From: Vulcanimicrobiota bacterium
GTDB lineage: Bacteria > Vulcanimicrobiota > Vulcanimicrobiia > Vulcanimicrobiales > Vulcanimicrobiaceae
Reading direction: 5' to 3'
NCBI GenBank assembly: GCA_013043945.1
Contig: JABEUW010000266.1
Span: 1-6,237, forward strand
Length of the DNA stretch: 6,237 nucleotides
The position numbers were made by a program, and so were the translations under genes. Positions within the stretch are counted from its first letter, which is position 1; each line of letters starts with the position of its first letter. Below, piece after piece: positions 1 through 5,113 of the stretch. The notes under the pieces were generated by a model. The model ran no database searches, had not been told where the DNA came from, and worked only from the letters and a program-made list of their open reading frames with translations.

Positions 1-192
1 CTACGGTGACGTAGCCTCGCGGTAAACCCCATCCGAAGCAAGACCGCTCGATACCTGTCGCTTGCGGCAGGCGGGTCGCCCACCCGGCTCGAGTTACGTC
101 GCATCGAGGCGCACGGTGACGCGCGCCCCAGAGAGATGATCGTCGCCTGCACGACCTGCAGGTACAGAATCCGGCTTATAGGCACGCCTCCG
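1..192 (+). ncRNA. rnpB: RNase P RNA, class A, 3' portion (5' end outside window)
   Basis: This is the catalytic RNA of ribonuclease P, which removes 5' leaders from pre-tRNAs. Seen in the sequence: the conserved block GGTAAACCCCATCCGAAGCA at 21-40, followed by AGACC, closely matches the strongly conserved E. coli rnpB segment around GGTAAACTCCACCCGGAGCA. A second conserved block near the 3' end, ACAGAATCCGGCTTAT at 164-179, matches the E. coli ACAGAACCCGGCTTAT. Positions 1-14 form a hairpin CTACG/CGTAG closed by a GTGA (GNRA) tetraloop, which fits P12. Positions 108-127 form an 8-bp stem with one A.C mismatch and another GTGA tetraloop, which fits P18, and AGAGATGAT follows where expected. 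A GGT at 74-76 may be the L15 element that binds the tRNA CCA end. The 5' half, including the P1 and P4 partner strands, lies left of the window. The 3' end is estimated, since P1 cannot be closed here. No clear terminator hairpin follows. Confidence 0.93.
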
Positions 193-271
193 CATCTGCA
201 ACTTTCCAGGGTCGACGCCGCGTTGCTACGAAAAGAACGCTTCACCACGCCCTTTATCGTTAGGACCCATC

Positions 272-682
272 ATGAGCGAGCAAACCTTTACCCCCGATAT
301 TACCGTCGACCAAGCCTTTAAAATGCATGCCGGTGCGCGCCGCGTCTTCGCGCGCTTCCACCTCGGCGGTTGCAGCAATTGCGCGATCAGCGAATCGCAC
401 ACGATCGGTGCGGTCAGCGAAGATTACGGCATTCCGTTGCCGATGCTGCTCGATGCGCTCAACGCGCTCTGGGATCAGGGCTCGCTCGCGATCGGCGATA
501 AGGTGCGCATCCCCGCCGAATTGCGCGCCAAGATTCCGCAGTTAGCGCAGGTCCCCGAGACCGGCACCATCGTGGGCGTGGAGAGCGGAGCCTACACCGC
601 GGAGTTCGGCGAAGTCCGCCTGCAAGGGCTCGCCGAGGATTTCATCCCCTTCGAAGCGAGCGCCGAGGCGGCGACCGCCTAG
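272..682 (+). CDS. DUF1858-type small protein with CxxC pair and C-terminal beta-rich extension
   Basis: A 136-residue soluble protein. Residues about 7-67 resemble the DUF1858 / hybrid-cluster-protein-associated redox disulfide domain: a helical start (DITVDQAF), then GGCSNCAISESHTI with Cys34 and Cys37, then a helix ending in LLDALNAL. In that family the two cysteines are proposed to form a redox-active disulfide or to bind metal; the exact role is not established. Residues about 74-128 are not part of the usual 60-70 residue domain. They begin GDKVRIP and continue with a strand-turn pattern (GTIVGVESGAY...GEVRLQGLAEDFIPFE) that suggests a small beta domain of unknown function. The start is supported by AGGA at 262-265 with a 6-nt spacer. 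The gene stands alone between rnpB and the convergent DUF2203 gene, 19 bp from the latter. No signal peptide or membrane segment is visible. The N-terminal family call is fairly firm; the function is not known. Confidence 0.85.
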   Translation: MSEQTFTPDITVDQAFKMHAGARRVFARFHLGGCSNCAISESHTIGAVSEDYGIPLPMLLDALNALWDQGSLAIGDKVRIPAELRAKIPQLAQVPETGTIVGVESGAYTAEFGEVRLQGLAEDFIPFEASAEAATA

Positions 683-701
683 TTCTCTCCCTGGGGCGCG
701 G

Positions 702-1094
702 CTAGCCGAGCGGGCGGCGCCGTTCGAAGCCCTCGTTCTCGCCGTGCCAGTACGCGACGACGGGCTCGCCGAACTTCCAACAGAGCCAGATCGGCTCGCC
801 CTCGCGCTCGCTCGGAAAATCGATCAGGCCGAGGTCGATATCTTTGACCACGCAGCCGAAATGTTCGATGCGATGGATAAGCCGGATAATCTCGATCTTC
901 ATCTCGCCGAAACGCGGCGTCGGAAGGGTCGAATGCGGCCCTGCGAGCCTGCTGCGGCTGCGGCCGACGCGCAGCTCGGGGTTCGTCGCGAGCAGGTTGA
1001 TCGCCAGCTCGCGCCGCAAGCGCAAGAGCTCTTCTACCAGCGGCTCGATTTTAGCGATGAGGGCGTTTGCCTCGCGCGGAGAAAACAACGACAT
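702..1094 (-). CDS. DUF2203 family protein
   Basis: A 130-residue protein matching the DUF2203 family, which is widespread in bacteria and uncharacterised. The N-terminus FSPREANALIAKIEPLVEEL corresponds to the family's opening 'F(T/S)..EAN.L(L/I)' helix, here residues 4-23. The signature C-terminal block is present: GCVVKDIDLGLIDFPSEREG at residues 80-99, then the IWLCWKFGEP and VAYWH segments to about residue 117. The central part (about 25-80) is helical, with a charged, low-conservation stretch at 42-62. The start at 1094 is chosen because AGGAG (1100-1104 on the minus strand) sits 5 nt upstream and the protein then begins as family members do; an ATG 28 codons further upstream in the same frame would lie inside rapZ and add a non-family leader. 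The stop lies in a CGGCTAGCCG palindrome at 699-708. The start overlaps the start codon of the divergent rapZ. Confidence 0.88.
   Translation of the reverse strand: MSLFSPREANALIAKIEPLVEELLRLRRELAINLLATNPELRVGRSRSRLAGPHSTLPTPRFGEMKIEIIRLIHRIEHFGCVVKDIDLGLIDFPSEREGEPIWLCWKFGEPVVAYWHGENEGFERRRPLG
1078..1082 (+). promoter_or_regulatory. Probable Shine-Dalgarno site of rapZ
   Basis: GGAGA, ending 10 nt before the rapZ ATG at 1093. The spacing is slightly long but acceptable. The site lies inside the first codons of the opposite-strand DUF2203 gene, so the two genes' initiation signals are interleaved. An in-frame ATG at 1057 is an alternative start with less support from family length. Confidence 0.45.
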
Positions 1095-1968
1095 GCCGAC
1101 TCCTGCACCACGGTATCCCGAGATCCACCTGGTCATCGCCGCGGGCCTTTCGGGCGCGGGCGTCACGCAGACGCTCAAGATCCTCGAGGATATCGGCTTC
1201 GCCTGTGTGGCGCAACTTCCCGCCGAGCTCCTTCCCGCTACCCTCGAACATTTTCAGGCGCGCGGCATCCGCCGCGTCGCGCTCTCCCTCGCTCTGCCCG
1301 ACGGGGAGGTCGCGGCCTTGGTACCGCGGATCGATGCGCTGCGCGCGCAGGTGGCGCGACTCGACGTGCTCTTTCTCGAAGCCGGTGAGAGCGCGCTCGT
1401 CGGCCGCTTCAGCGAGACGCGTCGGCGCCATCGCATGAGCCCCGGCGTCACCCTTACCGAAGCGATCGAGCGCGAACGGACGGCGCTCACACCGATTCAC
1501 GATCTCGCGACGACGACCATCGCTACCGACGCGATGACGCTCTCCCAGTTGCGCGCGCGCGTGGCGAGCGCGGTCGGCAGCGATCTTGGCGGCGTACTCG
1601 ACGTGACCTTTCTCGCTTTCGGTTTTAAGTACGGGCTGCCGCCCGAGCTCGATCTGCTCTTCGACGTGCGTTTTCTCGCCAATCCCAATTACGATCCCGA
1701 GCTCCGCGAACGCCTCGGGAGCGATCCCGCGGTCGCCGCTTTTATCGAACGCGACGACACGTTGGAACCATTTCTGGAGCGCGCGCGCGAACTCGTTGGC
1801 TTTCTCCTTCCGCTCTACAAACGCGAAGGAAAGACGCGCGTGACGATCGGCATCGGATGTACCGGCGGGCGCCATAGATCGCTCTACGTCGCGCACCGTT
1901 TGAGCGGTGCCTGCGCCGATATTGCCGGCGTAGAATCCAGCGTCGCGGCGCGGGATATCGGCCGCTAA
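1093..1968 (+). CDS. rapZ: RapZ/YvcJ family protein with degenerate N-terminal P-loop
   Basis: A 291-residue RapZ (YvcJ) family protein, close to the 284 residues of E. coli RapZ, which binds the small RNA GlmZ, guides RNase E and senses glucosamine-6-phosphate. The C-terminal domain is well preserved: AFGFKYGLP, then FDVRFLANPNYDPELR, and IGCTGGRHRS with GCTGG at 255-259. This is the part that in E. coli binds RNA and GlcN6P. The N-terminal domain has the right layout but lacks expected catalytic residues. Walker A reads GLSGAGVT (18-25), with Val24 (GTC at 1162-1164) where Lys is invariant. The usual CVDNLP is CVAQLP. The 'IDVR' segment is replaced by LSLALP. The FSETRRRH motif remains. The very end is AARD, where relatives have RHRD-like residues. 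The protein is therefore probably unable to hydrolyse NTP in the standard way (inference). Its ATG shares CATG with the divergent DUF2203 start; its stop overlaps the yvcK start. Confidence 0.9.
   Translation: MPTPAPRYPEIHLVIAAGLSGAGVTQTLKILEDIGFACVAQLPAELLPATLEHFQARGIRRVALSLALPDGEVAALVPRIDALRAQVARLDVLFLEAGESALVGRFSETRRRHRMSPGVTLTEAIERERTALTPIHDLATTTIATDAMTLSQLRARVASAVGSDLGGVLDVTFLAFGFKYGLPPELDLLFDVRFLANPNYDPELRERLGSDPAVAAFIERDDTLEPFLERARELVGFLLPLYKREGKTRVTIGIGCTGGRHRSLYVAHRLSGACADIAGVESSVAARDIGR
1100..1104 (-). promoter_or_regulatory. Shine-Dalgarno site of the DUF2203 gene
   Basis: Read on the minus strand this is AGGAG, 5 nt before the ATG at 1094. It is a near-perfect ribosome binding site and fixes the DUF2203 start. 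It lies inside codons 3-4 of the opposite-strand rapZ gene. Confidence 0.75.
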
Positions 1969-3299
1969 TGCGCTCGCGAATTCTCACCGGCGCGCAATGG
2001 ATTCTTCCCGGCTTCGGCATCAAACGCTGGATGTTCATCGCGCTGCTCGGCCTTTTTTTCGTCCTCGATGCGTTGAATCGCATCGTCGTTGCTGCGGGAA
2101 TTCATTTCCGGCTCGATGAAATCATCGACGCATTCGTCGTCGACGTCATGCCGCCGTCATTTCTCACCACTGCCTTTATCGCTATCGGTGTCGTCCTGAT
2201 GGGGCTAGGCCTCTATTTCAGCGTTCGCGCCGTTGCGCGATCGGCGCGCGAACCGCGTACCGATCCGTTAGGGCGGCTTCGTCGCTTTAAGCTCGCGCAA
2301 GGCTACAAAATCGTCGCGATCGGCGGCGGGACGGGGCTATCGACGCTCCTTCGCGGACTCAAGGCGCACACCAGCAATCTCACCGCCGTCGTTACCGTGA
2401 GCGACGACGGCGGCTCCTCGGGACGGCTGCAAAAAGAGCTCGGCGTTCTTCCCCCCGGCGATATTCGCAACTGTCTGGTCGCGCTCGCCGACGATGAGGC
2501 GCTGGTCACCGATCTCTTCCGCTATCGCTTCTCCGATGGGGAAGGGCTCGAAGGACATTCATTCGGCAATCTTTTCATTGCGGCGATGACCGGAATTACC
2601 GGGAACTTCGATAGCGCGATTAAGGAATCGAGCCGCGTCCTCAGCGTCGTCGGCCGCGTCCTGCCTTCAACCTTGCGTTTTGCGACGCTCTGCGCCCGCC
2701 TTGACGACGGCAGCATCATGCGTGGCGAATCCGAGGTCGGCGCGAGCCCGCGCCCGATCTCGGAGCTCTTTCTCGAACCTTCCGACGTGAAACCGCTCGA
2801 GGAGGTCGTCGAAGCGATTCGCGACGCCGATGCGATCGTTCTCGGCCCCGGATCGCTCTTTACATCGATACTTCCGAATCTACTCGTCGACCGGATCGCC
2901 GCCGAGATCTCCGCATCGCACGCCGCGAAGCTCTACGTTTGCAACGTCATGACCCAGCCTGGAGAGACCACGGCGATGAGCGCCTCGCAGCATGTCGCCA
3001 CGCTGCAGCACTATGGCGGGCCAAAAATTTGTAACTACGCGCTGATCAACGCGCAGCGGCCTCGCCGGTTACTCGACGTCTATGCAGTCGAAGGGCAACT
3101 TCCCGTCGAGAATGACGAATCCGCGATTCGCGCGCTCGGCGTCGAGCCGATCGTCGCTGCGGTGATGAGCGAATCCGAGCACGTGCGCCACGATTCCGCG
3201 CGGCTCGCCCAGGCGGTTATCGAAACGATCGACCGGGTGGTGGCGAGGCGGGCGTCGTTGTTCCGGGGGAGGGAGCCGTCGGCTTCACCACGAGCCTAA
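1968..3299 (+). CDS. yvcK: YvcK/GlmR family (CofD-like) protein with two N-terminal membrane segments
   Basis: A 443-residue YvcK (GlmR) family protein. Known members bind UDP-GlcNAc, link carbon flux to peptidoglycan precursor supply and are needed for growth on gluconeogenic carbon sources. Family motifs are clear: VAIGGGTGLSTLLRGLK at about 116-132, VTVSDDGGSSGRL at 142-154, PPGDIRNCL at 162-170, GHSFGNLF near 197-203, and LGPGSLFTSILPNLLV at 292-307. The soluble core starts near residue 113; minimal family members are about 300-340 residues. The extra N-terminus holds two hydrophobic stretches, about 21-44 and 64-88, the latter followed by basic residues (RAVARSAR, RLRRFK), so the core probably faces the cytoplasm from the membrane. 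The start is set by TAATG: the A at 1968 closes the rapZ stop and opens this ATG, implying translational coupling. The last 27 or so codons overlap the antisense lipoprotein gene. The whiA gene that often follows yvcK in Gram-positive bacteria is absent here. Confidence 0.95.
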   Translation: MRSRILTGAQWILPGFGIKRWMFIALLGLFFVLDALNRIVVAAGIHFRLDEIIDAFVVDVMPPSFLTTAFIAIGVVLMGLGLYFSVRAVARSAREPRTDPLGRLRRFKLAQGYKIVAIGGGTGLSTLLRGLKAHTSNLTAVVTVSDDGGSSGRLQKELGVLPPGDIRNCLVALADDEALVTDLFRYRFSDGEGLEGHSFGNLFIAAMTGITGNFDSAIKESSRVLSVVGRVLPSTLRFATLCARLDDGSIMRGESEVGASPRPISELFLEPSDVKPLEEVVEAIRDADAIVLGPGSLFTSILPNLLVDRIAAEISASHAAKLYVCNVMTQPGETTAMSASQHVATLQHYGGPKICNYALINAQRPRRLLDVYAVEGQLPVENDESAIRALGVEPIVAAVMSESEHVRHDSARLAQAVIETIDRVVARRASLFRGREPSASPRA

Positions 3300-3615
3300 C
3301 GACGATGGCGTTCGGCTTGCCCGGCGTCGCGCTTCCACTCGAACTCAACGTTTTGTACCCGGCAACCTGTACCGTGTAATCGTAATCACCCGTTGGCACT
3401 TTCGCGAAGGTGAAATGCCCCGACGTATCGCTCGTCGCCGTCAGAACGGTATCGAGCGTGACGATCGCTCCGGCGATCGGCTGGTTCGTCGCGGAGTCAA
3501 TCACCGTTCCCGAGAGCGAGGCATAGGTCGCTCCGGGTGGTAACGCCCCATCGTTGCATCCACTGAGGATCAGCGAGACTGCGAGCAACGCGAATCCGCG
3601 CAGGAGAGCCTTCAT
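3217..3615 (-). CDS. Small lipoprotein with carboxypeptidase-regulatory-like beta domain
   Basis: A 132-residue predicted lipoprotein. The N-terminus MKALLRGFALLAVSLILSGC is a textbook type II signal peptide: basic n-region, hydrophobic core, lipobox LSGC with Cys20 as lipidation site. Residues about 34-111 look like a CarboxypepD_reg / Cna-B-like beta-sandwich: SGTVIDSATNQPIAGAIVTL, then TSDTSGHFTFAKVPTGDYDYTV and a final IVVRLVV strand. Such domains are common in surface proteins and usually serve binding or stability; no catalytic residue is seen. The tail (112-132) is rich in Pro, Thr and Ser. The start is supported by AAGGG (3620-3624, minus strand) 4 nt upstream. Its last 83 bp overlap the 3' end of yvcK on the other strand, an unusual arrangement. 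It is divergent from the cystathionine beta-synthase gene. The partner or role is unknown. Confidence 0.82.
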   Translation of the reverse strand: MKALLRGFALLAVSLILSGCNDGALPPGATYASLSGTVIDSATNQPIAGAIVTLDTVLTATSDTSGHFTFAKVPTGDYDYTVQVAGYKTLSSSGSATPGKPNAIVVRLVVKPTAPSPGTTTPASPPPGRSFR

Positions 3616-3640
3616 ACCACCCTTGGATTATCGCGCCGCA

Positions 3641-3683
3641 CGCTGCCCCCCTGCGAGCCGCCCCGACGCAGGCAGCGGGCGGC
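3641..3683 (+). promoter_or_regulatory. GC-rich hairpin with competing stem in the leader of the transsulfuration operon
   Basis: In the 91-bp divergent region, CGCTGCC (3641-3647) is exactly complementary to GGCAGCG (3671-3677), and TGCG (3652-3655) to CGCA (3667-3670), giving an 11-bp stem with a four-C bulge and an 11-nt loop. The loop segment GCCGCCC (3657-3663) is in turn perfectly complementary to GGGCGGC (3677-3683) just downstream, so two structures compete. There is no T-tract, so it is not a plain intrinsic terminator. If transcribed from the left it would sit in the 5' leader of the cystathionine beta-synthase gene. It could be a control element or just a product of high GC content; no known riboswitch class is recognised with certainty. 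Confidence 0.35.
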
Positions 3684-3706
3684 CGCGCTAAGAAGCCCGG
3701 GACGCT

Positions 3707-5104
3707 ATGCAAAGCCCATCGATCGAACGCTCTACCCAACCGGAGTTCTGCCGGGATGCCCTCGCCGCTATCGGCAACACGCCGCTCGTCCGCCTCAACA
3801 GCGTAACCGATGGCGCGCGCTGCCTGGTGTTGGCGAAAGTGGAGTACATGAACCCCGGCGGCAGCATCAAAGACCGCCCCGCCGTTGCGATGCTCGAGGC
3901 CGCGGAGAAAGCAGGCTTGCTCAAGCCCGGCGGGACGATCGTCGAACCGACGAGCGGGAATACCGGAAGCGGCCTCGCGATGGCGGCGGCGATTCGCGGA
4001 TATCGCTGCATCCTGGTGATGCCCGATAAAATGTCGCGCGAGAAAATCGATCTTCTGAAGGCCTACGGCGCCGAGGTCGTCGTCACCCCGACCAACGTGC
4101 CATCGGATTCGCCCGAATCGTATTACGGAGTTGCCAACCGGTTGTCCGCCGAGATTGCCGGCGCGTTTCAACCGAATCAATTTCACAACCATCACAATCC
4201 CGACGCACATTACGCGACGACCGGCCCCGAGATTTGGGAGCAAACGCACGGCGCGTTAACGCATTTCGTCGCCGGTATCGGCACCGGTGGGACGATCTCC
4301 GGCACCGCGCGTTACCTCAAAGAACAGAATCCAAATATTCATGTCGTCGGCGCCGATCCCGAGGGCTCGATCTACTCCGGCGATACCCCGCGTTCGTACG
4401 CCGTCGAAGGCATTGGGATGAACTACCTTCCCGAAACGGTCGACCTCAAAGTGATCGATGAAATGGTACGCGTCTCCGATCGCGATTCATTCCTCATGGC
4501 ACGCCGGATTACGCGCGAGGAAGGGCTGCTCGTCGGCGGCTCCTCGGGCACCGCAGCGGTCGCCGCGATCCGGCTCGCACAGACGCTTCCGGATACTGCC
4601 GTCGTCGTGGTCATTTTCCCCGATTCGGGGCGCGGCTACATGTCGAAGATTTTCAACGACGAGTGGATGATCGCAAACGGTTTTCTCGCCGAAGGGAAAC
4701 GCCGCGCGACCGTCGCCGACCTCCTTCGCAGCAAGACGCCGCTCCCGCCGATGATCGTACTCGACGAAAGCGAGACGGTGCAGAGTGCTCTCGACATTCT
4801 GCGTAAATACGAAATTTCGCAGATTCCGATTATGCGCGGTAAAGAGCAGATCGGCAGCGTCAACGACGTAGCGGTGATGCAAGCGGTCTTCGACCGCAGC
4901 GATATCGTGCACCGACAGGTGAGCGAAGTGATGGGTCGCCCCTTCCCTTCGCTCGACAGCGCCGAACCGCTCGAAAGCGCCTATAAATTACTCACGCTGG
5001 CGAATCATGCCATCGTCGTTACCGATGCCGACGAGCCCGTGGGAGTGGTGACGCGGCAAGATATTATCAGCTTTCTCTCGGGCAGCCCCGAGGCGGCGGG
5101 GTAA
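3707..5104 (+). CDS. cbs: Cystathionine beta-synthase (PLP domain plus tandem CBS domains)
   Basis: A 465-residue cytoplasmic PLP enzyme predicted to condense homocysteine with serine (or an activated serine) into cystathionine. The catalytic fold-type II domain covers about 14-335: IGNTPLVRL at 22-30, the PLP lysine Lys55 in NPGGSIKDR, TSGNTGSGLA at 81-90 for substrate carboxylate binding, the phosphate loop GIGTGGTISG near 189-198, and VGGSSGT near 275-281 by the pyridine nitrogen. MPDKMSREKIDLLKAYGAEV and the SPESYYGVANRL segment favour cystathionine beta-synthase over plain cysteine synthase. Residues about 345-462 hold two CBS (Bateman) repeats, as in human and actinobacterial enzymes; in the human enzyme this module senses S-adenosylmethionine, which is only a possibility here. 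There is no N-terminal haem domain. The start is the first possible one, with an in-frame TAA at 3689-3691, and GGGA lies 4 nt upstream. The next gene begins 9 nt after the stop. Confidence 0.93.
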   Translation: MQSPSIERSTQPEFCRDALAAIGNTPLVRLNSVTDGARCLVLAKVEYMNPGGSIKDRPAVAMLEAAEKAGLLKPGGTIVEPTSGNTGSGLAMAAAIRGYRCILVMPDKMSREKIDLLKAYGAEVVVTPTNVPSDSPESYYGVANRLSAEIAGAFQPNQFHNHHNPDAHYATTGPEIWEQTHGALTHFVAGIGTGGTISGTARYLKEQNPNIHVVGADPEGSIYSGDTPRSYAVEGIGMNYLPETVDLKVIDEMVRVSDRDSFLMARRITREEGLLVGGSSGTAAVAAIRLAQTLPDTAVVVVIFPDSGRGYMSKIFNDEWMIANGFLAEGKRRATVADLLRSKTPLPPMIVLDESETVQSALDILRKYEISQIPIMRGKEQIGSVNDVAVMQAVFDRSDIVHRQVSEVMGRPFPSLDSAEPLESAYKLLTLANHAIVVTDADEPVGVVTRQDIISFLSGSPEAAG

Positions 5105-5113
5105 GCCTCAACG

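Noticed and set aside
223..258. TTGCTA ... TTTATC as a promoter for the DUF1858 gene
   Set aside because: The spacing is about 24 bp, far from the usual 17, and the -10 match is poor.
136..321. 61-codon open frame across the rnpB end and the start of the DUF1858 gene
   Set aside because: It lies over the conserved 3' end of RNase P RNA and runs out of frame into a real gene. It has no ribosome binding site and no recognisable protein character.
695..721. GGCGC/GCGCC stem with inner CGGCTAGCCG palindrome between the convergent DUF1858 and DUF2203 genes, as a shared terminator
   Set aside because: The outer stem is only 5 bp, there is no T-run on either strand, and most of it lies inside the DUF2203 3' end. 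It is too weak to call in DNA this GC-rich.
1051..1896. 281-codon open frame opposite rapZ
   Set aside because: It mirrors rapZ on the other strand, a usual artefact in high-GC DNA. The protein is Arg/Ala-rich with no domain, while rapZ has clear family motifs throughout.
3627..3632. GATAAT (minus strand), a five-of-six match to a -10 box before the lipoprotein gene
   Set aside because: Transcription from it would begin about 5 nt before the ATG and remove the good AAGGG ribosome binding site. No matching -35 element is seen.
3497..4249. 250-codon open frame opposite the start of cystathionine beta-synthase
   Set aside because: It overlaps two well-supported genes and shows no domain or ribosome binding site. 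It is a GC-driven shadow frame.
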